Below are positions 14,277-21,490 of a stretch of DNA of 21,490 nucleotides, piece after piece. Origin of the DNA: an uncultured Clostridium sp. GTDB lineage: Bacteria; Bacillota; Clostridia; TANB77; CAG-508. The position numbers and the translations under genes were made by a program. Position 1 is the first letter of the stretch; each line of letters begins with the position of its first letter. The stretch covers positions 1 to 21,490 of the forward strand of contig USJU01000010.1 in the NCBI GenBank assembly GCA_900555085.1. The letters are read 5' to 3'. The notes under the pieces are model-generated. The model was not told the DNA's origin. It did no database searches and saw only the letters and a list, made by a program, of their open reading frames with translations.

Positions 14277-14909
14277 ATGGATAAAAATAGTGTGTTTTAT
14301 TCTTATGATGCTTATGAGAATATATCAGATGAAGAACTAGTTAATAAATCTAAATCTGGAGACAAGCATGCACTAGAGTTTTTGCTTGAAAAATATAAAG
14401 AACTTGTAAATATGAAAGTAAGTAAATATTTTATAATAGGTGCTGAAAAGGAAGATATTGTACAAGAAGGAATGATTGGATTATATAAAGCAGTAAAAAG
14501 TTATAGTAATGATAAACAAAATAGTTTTAAATCATTTGCAAATATGTGTATAGAAAGACAATTAATTACAGCAATAAAAACATCAAATAGGCAAAAACAT
14601 TTACCATTAAACTCGTACCTTTCATTAAATAACTCTGCTTATGATAACGACGAAGACACAGAATTAATAGAAGTATTTAATAGTAAAACAGCAGAAGATC
14701 CTCTGGATACGATAACAAAAAAAGAGTATTATGAATCTGTTGAAAATGCAATAGATGAAAATTTGAGTAACTTTGAAAAACAAGTTTTAAGTAGATATTT
14801 GCAAGGAGAAAGTTACGTGGATATAGCAACCAAATTAGATACTCCTGTAAAATCCATAGATAATGCAATTCAAAGAATTCGTAAGAAAGCTATAAAAAAT
14901 ATAAAATAA
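14277..14909 (+). CDS. sigH: RNA polymerase sigma-H factor
   Basis: 210 residues. SigH (Spo0H) directs early sporulation and stationary-phase transcription. Region 2 is highly characteristic: SDEELVNKSKSGDKHALEFLLEKYK, then GAEKEDIVQEGMIGLYKAV, the -10 recognition and core-binding part, and ERQLITAIKTSNRQKHLP. Region 4 near 150-205 contains LSNFEKQVLSRYLQGESYVDIA and KSIDNAIQRIRKKA, the helix-turn-helix. The frame is open from a GTG at 14220, but that overlaps the promoter, so ATG 14277 is chosen. Its AGGAGGT (14258-14264) is 12 bases away, longer than usual, with a nearer GAGG; translation may be modest. A GC-rich hairpin and tRNA-Thr follow. Confidence 0.93.
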   Translation: MDKNSVFYSYDAYENISDEELVNKSKSGDKHALEFLLEKYKELVNMKVSKYFIIGAEKEDIVQEGMIGLYKAVKSYSNDKQNSFKSFANMCIERQLITAIKTSNRQKHLPLNSYLSLNNSAYDNDEDTELIEVFNSKTAEDPLDTITKKEYYESVENAIDENLSNFEKQVLSRYLQGESYVDIATKLDTPVKSIDNAIQRIRKKAIKNIK

Positions 14910-14916
14910 TTAAAAT

Positions 14917-14942
14917 TTGGGTCGAAGTTATTTTCGACCCAA
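14917..14942 (+). terminator. Hairpin after sigH without T run
   Basis: TTGGGTCGAA (14917-14926) pairs perfectly with TTCGACCCAA (14933-14942) around a 6-nt loop. No T tract follows, so termination is doubtful; it may protect the sigH 3' end when the tRNA is cut out of a shared transcript. Confidence 0.5.
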
Positions 14943-14955
14943 TAAAGAATAATAT

Positions 14956-15031
14956 GCCTGCATAGCTCAGTTGGTAGAGTGCAGCCTTGGTAAGGCTGAG
15001 GTCACGGGTTCGATCCCCGTTGTAGGCCCCA
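14956..15031 (+). tRNA. tRNA-Thr (anticodon GGT), CCA encoded
   Basis: All four arms fold. Acceptor GCCTGCA pairs with TGTAGGC (one G-T). The D stem is GCTC/GAGT. The anticodon stem CAGCC/GGCTG holds loop TTGGTAA with GGT at 34-36. The T arm is ACGGG-TTCGATC-CCCGT. G1-C72, C2-G71 and the anticodon match threonine identity. The discriminator base reads C73, followed by encoded CCA; A or T would be more usual for tRNA-Thr. No separate promoter is obvious, so read-through from sigH is possible. Confidence 0.96.
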
Positions 15032-15063
15032 TAAAATTTATTTGAAAAATAAATTGAAAAACA

Positions 15064-15092
15064 TTGCAAAAATATAAAAAAGATGGTAAAAT
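15064..15092 (+). promoter_or_regulatory. Possible promoter of the 206-residue gene
   Basis: TTGCAA (15064-15069), 17-bp spacer, TAAAAT (15087-15092), followed by a 114-nt leader. The predicted start is inside the left arm of the terminator at 15093, so only transcripts coming from upstream could form that terminator. Confidence 0.4.
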
Positions 15093-15132
15093 ACAATCTG
15101 CTATGGGATTATCCTAGATTGTTATTTTTTTT
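15093..15132 (+). terminator. Terminator after tRNA-Thr
   Basis: ACAATCT (15093-15099) pairs with AGATTGT (15116-15122), with inner GGA/TCC, followed by TATTTTTTTT. It is the first good intrinsic terminator downstream of sigH and the tRNA. Confidence 0.65.
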
Positions 15133-15212
15133 GCTAATTAGTGAAAAAAGTCCTCTAGCTTTTGGTGATACTGCAAATTTTTTCAACAATAGAGTGTAAG
15201 GGGGAATAAAAA

Positions 15213-15833
15213 ATGAATCCAAAGAAAATTAAAAGTGGAATTACTCATTGGTGGGTAGCTGATTCTGAAGCAAAGTTAGCTTTTGCAAATATTCTATCTG
15301 AAAAAAAACTAAATCAAAATACATTAGTTATAGGTTATTTGGATAGGGATAGAGATGAATTCACAACAAGTAATAATTATGTTGTAAAAGTTACTAAAAA
15401 AGGGGTAATAACAGAAAATGGGTCTTTTTTTCCTTTTGAGGAAGCACATGAACTGTACTTAAAATTTCTAATTGAAGCCAACAAAGATAACACTGTAATT
15501 GCAACGAATTGGGCTTATGCTAATGAGATGCATGGTAGCAGAATAACTGCCGATATAATAGGAAATGATGGAGTTAAAAATAATGTAACATTTGATTTTA
15601 CTCCAAATGAAAATCAGAAGGTTATGTTAGCAGGATATTCAAGAGAGTTATCTTCAAATGTTGTTATTACAACATTTAACAAAAAAAATGCAACATTAAA
15701 GAATGTTACACGAACAATGGCTTCAGAGATATATAACAGTTCGATTGCTTTTAAAGAAGAAACAAACGAAAAAGTAAAAGAAGTTCAAAGAATCTTTAAA
15801 AAAAGGTTCAGAAGAGAAAAATTTATTAATTGA
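15213..15833 (+). CDS. Protein of unknown function, 206 residues
   Basis: I do not recognise this protein. AAGGGGG lies eight bases before the ATG. It has no signal peptide and no membrane helix. The N-terminal half contains GITHWWVADSEAKLAFANIL and LDRDRDEFTTSNNYVVKV, suggesting a mixed alpha/beta fold with several beta strands. The C-terminal 40 residues are strongly basic, ending KKRFRREKFIN, and could touch nucleic acid or the ribosome. The leader contains a further possible long-range stem (TGAAAAAA/TTTTTTCA, about 15142-15184). A 15-bp perfect terminator follows at once, so this is a single-gene unit. Its place between tRNA-Thr and yqeG gives no functional hint; a cargo gene inserted beside a tRNA is possible, but no integrase or attachment repeat is seen. 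Confidence 0.8.
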   Translation: MNPKKIKSGITHWWVADSEAKLAFANILSEKKLNQNTLVIGYLDRDRDEFTTSNNYVVKVTKKGVITENGSFFPFEEAHELYLKFLIEANKDNTVIATNWAYANEMHGSRITADIIGNDGVKNNVTFDFTPNENQKVMLAGYSRELSSNVVITTFNKKNATLKNVTRTMASEIYNSSIAFKEETNEKVKEVQRIFKKRFRREKFIN

Positions 15834-15868
15834 ATAATAGAGACAGTTTTACTGTCTCTATTATTTGT
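15833..15868. terminator. Terminator with 15-bp perfect stem
   Basis: AATAATAGAGACAGT (15833-15847) pairs with ACTGTCTCTATTATT (15851-15865) around a 3-nt loop. The stem begins at the last base of the stop codon. The T run is interrupted, but stem strength makes termination likely. Confidence 0.8.
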
Positions 15869-15958
15869 TATAATTAAATATAAAAAAGATATTGTAATTT
15901 ATATAATTTTATGATAAATTATTAAAGAAAATTAAAGATATAAAAAGGTGAAAAAATA

Positions 15959-16456
15959 ATGATTTTATATCCAAATAGATATATAGAAAAGGTTACAGAT
16001 ATTGATGTGAAATTTCTGGAAGAAAATAGCATCAAAGGACTTATTTTAGATGTTGATAATACATTAATAGATTACGATAAAAAAATGATAGATGGCCTTG
16101 AACAATGGGCTGAGGAGTTAAAACAAAATAATATTAAATTATGTATTTTGTCTAACTCTAACAAAAAAGACAAAGTAAAAAAGATATCAGAAGTACTTGA
16201 AGTTCCATATTTTTATTTTGCTAAAAAACCGTTTAAATTTGGATTTAAAAAGGCAAAAACATTATTAAATTTAGAAAATAAAAATATAGCAGTTGTAGGA
16301 GACCAAATTTTTACAGATGTGCTAGGAGCCAATAGATGTAAAATGTATTCTATTTTAGTTAAGCCTATATCCGAAAAAGATATTTGGATAACTGTTTTTA
16401 AAAGACCATTAGAAAATAAAATAATAGAAAAATATAAAAAAAGTATAAAGGGGTAA
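15959..16456 (+). CDS. yqeG: YqeG-family HAD-superfamily phosphatase
   Basis: 165 residues, near the family length (about 172 in Bacillus). HAD motifs: DVDNTL at 31-36 with nucleophile Asp31 and Asp33, LSNSN with Ser65, Lys90 in FAKKPFK, and GDQIFTDVLGAN with Asp115 and Asp120. This is the subfamily IIIA arrangement without a cap insert. The C-terminal PLENKIIEKYKK is typical. The substrate is not settled; relatives include phosphatidylglycerol-phosphate phosphatases, which this could be, but many YqeG genes lie with ribosome assembly or shikimate genes instead. AAAGGTG lies upstream of the start. It is the first gene of the run to folD, with seven bases to the next gene. Confidence 0.92.
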   Translation: MILYPNRYIEKVTDIDVKFLEENSIKGLILDVDNTLIDYDKKMIDGLEQWAEELKQNNIKLCILSNSNKKDKVKKISEVLEVPYFYFAKKPFKFGFKKAKTLLNLENKNIAVVGDQIFTDVLGANRCKMYSILVKPISEKDIWITVFKRPLENKIIEKYKKSIKG

Positions 16457-16463
16457 ACGAAAG

Positions 16464-17219
16464 ATGTATATTAACAATATTCACATATTATATTATGTGG
16501 CATTAATATTTTTAGGAATAATAACAGGGCAATTAACAGATTGGGCAATAAAGAGAATGCCAGAATATAAAAAAGTATTTTCGAAAGATATTTATAAAGA
16601 ATATAAAAAAGAATTCAAACCAAATTATATATTAATTGCAATAAATTGTATTATAAATGTTGCACTTTTATATATTTTAGGATGGAATAATACAAGTTTA
16701 GTAAGTAATACAGAATTGATAAAATATTTAATAATAACACCTATGCTATTGACAGCATTTGTTATAGACTACAAACTACAAATAATACCAAATAAATTAA
16801 ATTTAACATTACTAGAAGTTGGAATAATATTTATGCTAATAAATGGCATTTTTGATATAAATATGGCGGTAAATATGCTATTAGGTATGGTTACAGGAGC
16901 TGGAATATTCCTACTTATAACATGGATAGGTAGCCTTATTGCAGGAAAAGAAGCAATGGGATTTGGAGATGTAAAACTAATGGGAGCATTAGGTTTGCTT
17001 TTTGGATTTCAAAATATAATTGCTATCGCTGTTATGTCATTTTTAATTGGAGCTATTTTAAGCATATTTTTATTAGTAACTAAAATCAAGAAAATGGATG
17101 AATATATACCATTTGGACCTTTTATAATATTAGCAACTTTCATAGCAATGGTTGTTCCATTTGATTTAATTTTATTTGTTTTGTTAAAAATATTTACACT
17201 TGGTATGTATAAAGCATAA
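16464..17219 (+). CDS. Type IV prepilin peptidase-like protein (A24 family)
   Basis: 251 residues, about seven membrane helices. The two catalytic aspartates of A24 aspartic proteases are seen: Asp102 in AFVIDYKLQIIPN and Asp169 in GFGDVK (166-171). These enzymes cut leader peptides from prepilins on the cytoplasmic face. The N-terminal methylase part of canonical PilD/ComC is changed: the first loop (about 30-53) is lysine-rich and lacks the paired CxxC zinc motifs, so methylation may be absent. No pilin, assembly ATPase or competence gene is visible here, making it an orphan whose substrates lie elsewhere. AAGGGG lies ten bases from the ATG, rather far. It is co-directional with yqeG and the Xaa-Pro peptidase. 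Confidence 0.88.
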   Translation: MYINNIHILYYVALIFLGIITGQLTDWAIKRMPEYKKVFSKDIYKEYKKEFKPNYILIAINCIINVALLYILGWNNTSLVSNTELIKYLIITPMLLTAFVIDYKLQIIPNKLNLTLLEVGIIFMLINGIFDINMAVNMLLGMVTGAGIFLLITWIGSLIAGKEAMGFGDVKLMGALGLLFGFQNIIAIAVMSFLIGAILSIFLLVTKIKKMDEYIPFGPFIILATFIAMVVPFDLILFVLLKIFTLGMYKA

Positions 17220-17239
17220 TTCCGAAAGGAGTATTAAAA

Positions 17240-18307
17240 ATGAATGATAAATTAGTTTGGTTAAGAAATAAGTTAAAAGGATTAGATATGCAAGGGATGA
17301 TAGTATCTAACCCAGTAAATGTAAAATATTTAACAGGATTAGAAGCAGAAGGAATTTTATTAATAACAAGAAAAGAAAATGTATATCTAACAGACTCTAG
17401 ATACATAGAAGCTGTAAATAAACAACTTATGATTGATGATGAAATTGTAGTATGCAATTTAAAAGACATAAGTGAAATGGATTATGAAAATTTCTTTATA
17501 TTCTGCGAAAATGTTGGATTTGAAGAAAGCTATGTAACATATGCAAATTATAAACATTATATGCAATTATACAAAATTAACAATTTAGTTGAAACAGAAA
17601 ATATAATAGAACAACAAAGAATGCTAAAAGATGTTGAAGAAATAAAAAATATAAGGAAAGCATGCGAAATTACAGATAATGCTTTTGAATATATTTGCAA
17701 ATATATAAAAAAAGGAATGACAGAAAAACAAATTGCAAAAGAATTAGAAAATTATATGTTAGATTCTGGAGCAAATGGAATTGCATTTGAAACAATAATA
17801 GCTTCTGGAGAAAATTCTTCAATGCCACATGCTGTTCCAACAGATAGAAAAATACAATCAAACGATGTAATACTAATGGACTTTGGATGTAAATATAATG
17901 GGTATTGTTCAGATATGACAAGAACAATATTTGTAGATGGAATAACAGATTCAGAAAGAAATATATATAATTTGGTTTTAGAAAACCAAGAAAAAGTGCT
18001 AGAAGAAATAAAAGAAGATGCAAATTGTAGAATATTAACAATGATGGTAGAAAGTGACTTTAAAGTAAAAGGACATACATTAGACCATGCACTAGGCCAT
18101 GGAGTAGGTTTAGATATACATGAATTGCCTTATGTTGGAAGAAAAGACTATAATTTAAAAGAAAATATGATAATAACAGATGAACCAGGAATATATATAC
18201 CAGGAATATTTGGAATTAGAATTGAAGATACTATATTAGTAAATAAATTTTCTTGTGAAAGATTAACAAAATCTAATAAAGAAATACGAATAATACACAA
18301 TGATTAA
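17240..18307 (+). CDS. M24-family Xaa-Pro peptidase (PepP/PepQ/YqhT type)
   Basis: 355 residues. These cytoplasmic metallopeptidases remove the N-terminal residue preceding proline in peptides. The N-terminal creatinase-like domain (about 1-125) contains NVKYLTGLEAEGILLI. The pita-bread catalytic domain carries all five metal ligands: Asp214 (MDFG), Asp225 (CSDMTRT), His287 (GHGVGLDIHE), Glu315 (DEPGIY) and Glu329 (RIEDT). His294 and the preceding His197 region (MPHAVP) complete the site. Choosing between aminopeptidase and dipeptidase is not possible by eye, so no symbol is given. AAAGGAG lies upstream of the ATG; the gene starts 20 bases after the peptidase-like gene before it. Confidence 0.93.
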   Translation: MNDKLVWLRNKLKGLDMQGMIVSNPVNVKYLTGLEAEGILLITRKENVYLTDSRYIEAVNKQLMIDDEIVVCNLKDISEMDYENFFIFCENVGFEESYVTYANYKHYMQLYKINNLVETENIIEQQRMLKDVEEIKNIRKACEITDNAFEYICKYIKKGMTEKQIAKELENYMLDSGANGIAFETIIASGENSSMPHAVPTDRKIQSNDVILMDFGCKYNGYCSDMTRTIFVDGITDSERNIYNLVLENQEKVLEEIKEDANCRILTMMVESDFKVKGHTLDHALGHGVGLDIHELPYVGRKDYNLKENMIITDEPGIYIPGIFGIRIEDTILVNKFSCERLTKSNKEIRIIHND

Positions 18308-18312
18308 TAAAA

Positions 18313-18338
18313 TGTAGGGGCACGGTGTTCCGTGCCCG
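18313..18338. repeat. TGTAGGGG-type GC-rich hairpin, copy 2
   Basis: GGGCACGG (18318-18325) pairs perfectly with CCGTGCCC (18330-18337) around TGTT and is preceded by TGTA. It sits in the 53-bp gap between the Xaa-Pro peptidase and ligA, has no T run, and probably does not stop transcription. It resembles 12345-12374. Confidence 0.6.
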
Positions 18339-18360
18339 TAATAAATAAAAGAGGTCAAAA

Positions 18361-20361
18361 ATGAAAGAAACACAAGCCAAAAAAAGAGTAAAAGAATTAA
18401 GAAAACAATTAGATTATTATGCAAAACTTTATTATGACGAAGACAATCCAGCAATTTCAGACTTTGAATATGACATGATGATGAACGAATTAAAAAATTT
18501 GGAAAAAGAATTTCCAAATTTAATAGATAAAGATTCATTAACACAAAAAGTTGGAGGAACAGTAAAAGAAGGATTTGAAAAAGTAGTACATGAGGTTCCT
18601 TTGCAAAGCCTGCAAGATATATTTTCTTTTGGAGAGCTAGAGGAATTTAGAGAAAGAGTAAAAAAAGCACAAGAAAAATACGAGATAAAAGATAATAAAT
18701 TTGTTGTTGAAACTAAAATAGATGGATTATCTGTTAGCTTGGAATATAAAAATGGAGAATTTGTAAGAGGAGCAACCAGAGGAAATGGCGAAGTTGGCGA
18801 AGATGTTACTGAAAATCTAAAAACAATAAAAAATATTCCTAAAAAATTAAAAGAAAATATTAATATAATAGTTCGTGGAGAAGTTTTTATAGGTAAAAAA
18901 GAATTTGATGAAATGAACGAAGAACGAGAAGTTTTAGGAGAAAGCCTATTTGCTAATGCACGAAATGCAGCAGCAGGTTCTTTACGTCAATTAGATAGTA
19001 AAATAGCAGCATCAAGACCATTAGATATTTTTATATTTAATGTTCAAAAAATAGAAGATAAAAACTTTAATTCTCATTATGAAGAATTATTGTATTTAGA
19101 GAAAATAGGATTTAATGTAAATCCTATAAAAATACCTTGTGAAACAATAGATGAGAGCATTGAAGCAATAAAAAAAATAGGAAATGATAGAGAAAAGCTA
19201 TCATTTGGAATAGATGGAGCAGTTATAAAAGTAGACAACCTAGAGTTAAGAGAAAAAATGGGAACAACAGCAAAAACTCCAAGATGGGCTATTGCTTATA
19301 AATATCCACCAGAGAAAAAAGAAACACTTTTAAAAGATATAGTTTGCCAAGTAGGAAGAACAGGAGCAATAACACCTATGGCAATGTTAGAGCCTGTTAA
19401 AGTTGCTGGTTCAACAATTTCTAAAACAACACTTCATAACGAAGATTTTATAAAAGAAAGAGATTTAAAAATTGGAGACACAGTTGTAATTCAAAAAGCA
19501 GGAGATGTTATACCAGAGGTTGTAGGTGTTAATAAGAAAAAAAGAAATGGTACAGAAAAAGATTTTGAAATGCCAAAAGTATGCCCTGTTTGTGGAGCTC
19601 CAGCTGTTAGAGAAGAAGGAGAAGCTGCACTTAGATGTACAGGAATAGAATGTCCTGCAAAATCTTTAAGAACTATAATTCATTTTGCATCACGAGAAGC
19701 AATGAATATAGATGGGTTAGGTTATAAAATTATTGAACAATTAATAGAAAAAGGATTAATAAGTAACATAGCAGATATATATACACTTACACTAGAAGAT
19801 GTTGCTTCATTAAAGAAAAATGGAACAAAATTTGCTCAAAATTTAATAGACAGTATAGAAAATAGTAAACAAAATGATTTGTATAGATTAATTGCAGCAC
19901 TTGGAATAAGGCATGTTGGAATTAAAGGGGCAAAGATACTTGCTAAAAAATATAAAACTATGGAAAACCTAATGAATGCAAGCCTTGAAAGTTTAGCTTT
20001 AGTAGATGATATAGGAGAAATTACAGCAGATAGCATATATACATTTTTAAAAAATGACCAAACTATAGATTTAATAAATAGATTAAAAAAATCTGGAGTT
20101 AATATGAAAGCAATAGAAGATGAAAATGCAGATAATAGATTTGAAGGGAAAACTTTTGTATTAACAGGAAGTTTGGAAAAATATACAAGGCAAGAAGCTT
20201 CAGATATAATAGAAAAATTTGGAGGAAAAGTATCTGGTTCTGTATCTAAAAAAACAAGTTATGTTTTGGCAGGAGAAGAAGCAGGAAGCAAATTAACAAA
20301 AGCACAAAAATTAGAAATTGCTATAATAAGTGAAGAACAATTTGAAGAAATGATTAAATAA
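18361..20361 (+). CDS. ligA: NAD-dependent DNA ligase LigA
   Basis: 666 residues, full length. LigA seals nicks at replication and repair sites, using NAD+. Domains in order: Ia (YYDEDNPAISDFEYD, about 24-38) for NAD binding; adenylation domain with the KIDG nucleophile Lys119; OB fold; the four-cysteine zinc finger Cys408, Cys411, Cys426 and Cys431; four helix-hairpin-helix motifs, for example IDGLGYKIIEQL and LGIRHVGIKGAKIL; and a C-terminal BRCT domain (about 590-666) from FEGKTFVLTGSLE. All key residues are present. AAGAGG lies six bases before ATG 18361. It shares the plus-strand run with the small gene and folD downstream. The pcrA helicase gene often seen before ligA is not present here. 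Confidence 0.97.
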   Translation: MKETQAKKRVKELRKQLDYYAKLYYDEDNPAISDFEYDMMMNELKNLEKEFPNLIDKDSLTQKVGGTVKEGFEKVVHEVPLQSLQDIFSFGELEEFRERVKKAQEKYEIKDNKFVVETKIDGLSVSLEYKNGEFVRGATRGNGEVGEDVTENLKTIKNIPKKLKENINIIVRGEVFIGKKEFDEMNEEREVLGESLFANARNAAAGSLRQLDSKIAASRPLDIFIFNVQKIEDKNFNSHYEELLYLEKIGFNVNPIKIPCETIDESIEAIKKIGNDREKLSFGIDGAVIKVDNLELREKMGTTAKTPRWAIAYKYPPEKKETLLKDIVCQVGRTGAITPMAMLEPVKVAGSTISKTTLHNEDFIKERDLKIGDTVVIQKAGDVIPEVVGVNKKKRNGTEKDFEMPKVCPVCGAPAVREEGEAALRCTGIECPAKSLRTIIHFASREAMNIDGLGYKIIEQLIEKGLISNIADIYTLTLEDVASLKKNGTKFAQNLIDSIENSKQNDLYRLIAALGIRHVGIKGAKILAKKYKTMENLMNASLESLALVDDIGEITADSIYTFLKNDQTIDLINRLKKSGVNMKAIEDENADNRFEGKTFVLTGSLEKYTRQEASDIIEKFGGKVSGSVSKKTSYVLAGEEAGSKLTKAQKLEIAIISEEQFEEMIK

Positions 20362-20380
20362 ATTACGGAAAGGAAGTTTA

Positions 20381-20617
20381 ATGGAAAATTATACTTTTGA
20401 AAGATTTGAAGAAGAATTAGATAATGGATATCAAATGTATTACACATATGTGAGAAACAGATATTTATTATTTAAAACAGCGGAAAATTGCTATACTCAA
20501 AAATTAGTATCAAAGGAAGATAAAAATCCACAACCACGCCAAATAGTAATAACACATAAAAGAGTTAAAGAAATGTTTCCATTTATGGAAAACATAGAAT
20601 ATAAGGTTGGAATATAA
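20381..20617 (+). CDS. Small conserved-looking protein, 78 residues
   Basis: 78 residues with AAGGAAG upstream, 19 bases after ligA and 12 bases before folD, so it is almost certainly co-transcribed with both. It is soluble, rich in aromatic residues (several Tyr and Phe), with FERFEEELDNGYQMYYTYVRNRYLLFKT at the start and PRQIVITHKRVKEMFPFMENIEYKVG at the end. The pattern suggests a short beta-rich fold with helices at both ends. No metal-binding or catalytic motif is visible. I do not recognise it. Confidence 0.75.
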   Translation: MENYTFERFEEELDNGYQMYYTYVRNRYLLFKTAENCYTQKLVSKEDKNPQPRQIVITHKRVKEMFPFMENIEYKVGI

Positions 20618-20629
20618 AAGGAGAAATAT

Positions 20630-21490
20630 ATGGAAATTCTTGATGGGAAAAAAGTATCTGCAAAGGTTCGTGAAGATTTAAAATTAGAAGTTGATAATTT
20701 AAAAAAAAAAGGAATAAAGCCAAAACTTGCAGTAATAATGGTTGGCAACGATTTAGCATCTAAAGTCTATGTACGAAACAAAAATAAAGCCTGTGAAGAA
20801 ATTGGTATTGAATATGAAGAATTTTTACTAGGCGAAGAAACAACAATGGAAGAATTGTTAAATGTTATAGATAATTTAAATAAAAATCAAAATATAGATG
20901 GAATATTATTACAAAGTCCTATACCAAAACATTTAGATATAAATAAAGCATTTAGAACAATTTTACCAGAGAAAGATGTAGATGGATTTCATCCGATAAA
21001 TGCAGGGAAATTAAGCATTGGAGAAAAATGTTTTGTACCATGTACACCACATGGAGTAGTTAAAATAATTGAAGAATATAACATTGAAACAGAAGGAAAA
21101 AATGTTGTAATTGTAGGTAGAAGCAATATTGTAGGAAAACCTTTAATTCAATGTATGTTGCAAAAAAATGCAACAGTAACAGTATGCCATTCTAAAACAA
21201 GAAATTTAGAAGAATTTACAAAAAAAGCTGATATTTTAATAGTTGCAATAGGAAAGCAAAAGTTCATAACAGAAAACATGGTAAAAGAAGGTGTAGTTGT
21301 TATAGATATAGGAATAAATAGAAACGAAGAAGGAAAACTCGTGGGGGACGTAGATTTCGATAATGTTTCTAAAAAAGCTTCATATATAACACCAGTTCCG
21401 GGAGGAGTTGGTCCAATGACTGTAGCTATGTTAATGGAAAATGTTGTAGAAGCTGCAAAACAAAATAATTTATCTGGAGCGATCGTATAT
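20630..21490 (+). CDS. folD: FolD bifunctional methylenetetrahydrofolate dehydrogenase/cyclohydrolase (partial)
   Basis: The frame is open from ATG 20630 to the window end (287 codons, no stop). FolD interconverts methylene-, methenyl- and formyl-tetrahydrofolate, supplying one-carbon units for purines and formyl-Met-tRNA. Seen: VYVRNKNKACEEIGIE with the catalytic Tyr and KxK lysine; DGILLQSPIPKHL; DVDGFHPINAGKL; the NADP-binding segment VIVGRSNIVGKP; and the C-terminal PVPGGVGPMT signature. AAAGGAG lies six bases before the ATG. FolD usually ends near 283 residues, so this one has a slightly longer tail, of which little is missing. It is the last visible gene of the ligA run. Confidence 0.96.
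   Translation, partial: MEILDGKKVSAKVREDLKLEVDNLKKKGIKPKLAVIMVGNDLASKVYVRNKNKACEEIGIEYEEFLLGEETTMEELLNVIDNLNKNQNIDGILLQSPIPKHLDINKAFRTILPEKDVDGFHPINAGKLSIGEKCFVPCTPHGVVKIIEEYNIETEGKNVVIVGRSNIVGKPLIQCMLQKNATVTVCHSKTRNLEEFTKKADILIVAIGKQKFITENMVKEGVVVIDIGINRNEEGKLVGDVDFDNVSKKASYITPVPGGVGPMTVAMLMENVVEAAKQNNLSGAIVY

Noticed and set aside
15142..15184. TGAAAAAA/TTTTTTCA long-range stem as a riboswitch
   Set aside because: An A-run pairing with a T-run is expected by chance in this AT-rich DNA, and no known riboswitch core was recognised; kept only as a note on the gene at 15213.
1..21490. CRISPR array, insertion sequence or prophage
   Set aside because: No regularly spaced direct repeats, no transposase, integrase or phage structural gene were seen; the repeats found are dispersed palindromes.

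Overview
The window looks like a chromosomal stretch from an AT-rich, endospore-forming clostridial Firmicute. Codon use leans strongly to A/T, the ribosome binding sites are strong AGGAGG types, and there are several consensus TTGACA-17-TATAAT promoters. The presence of sigH and sleB together with a GC-poor housekeeping set (recG, miaB, rqcH, ligA, folD, ppaC) points to Clostridia. I cannot name a genus from the sequence alone.

Layout. 1-158: end of a PemK/MazF-type toxin gene. 159-688: no protein gene; it holds a promoter plus hairpin plus terminator unit that looks like a small RNA, one copy of an 80-nt hairpin repeat, and a less AT-rich structured stretch before recG. 689-2743: recG. 2864-3187: a small protein with a faint resemblance to the Spo0A DNA-binding domain. 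3290-3972: two small membrane proteins in tandem. 4132-4181: a perfect 20-bp-stem hairpin element. 4195-8992: a divergent cassette with a TetR-type repressor on the minus strand, and an FtsX-type ABC exporter (ATPase plus double-FtsX permease) followed by a ZIP metal transporter on the plus strand. Between them lie the second, inverted copy of the 80-nt repeat and a consensus promoter flanked by two near-identical palindromes that are probable operators. 9060-11249: miaB then sleB, separated by a long-range hairpin covering the sleB translation start region. 11291-14147 (minus): ppaC and rqcH, each with its own promoter. 14277-15031: sigH and a tRNA-Thr(GGT). 15213-15833: an unrecognised protein with its own strong terminator. 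15959 to the window end: a plus-strand run of yqeG, a type-IV-prepilin-peptidase-like protein, an M24 Xaa-Pro peptidase, ligA, a 78-aa protein and folD (cut by the window edge), closely spaced and probably one operon.

How it works together. Most of the window is ordinary genome maintenance, translation quality control and folate metabolism, with sporulation represented by SigH and SleB. The accessory part is the TetR/ABC/ZIP cassette. Its repressor probably controls the exporter through the paired palindromes 64 bp apart. The parts that standard annotation would miss are the non-coding ones: the candidate small RNA (about 204-285), the inverted pair of 80-nt hairpin repeats bracketing recG to tetR, the twin operators, and the hairpin that could separate miaB read-through from sleB translation. 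I saw no CRISPR array, insertion sequence, prophage or obvious new defence system.
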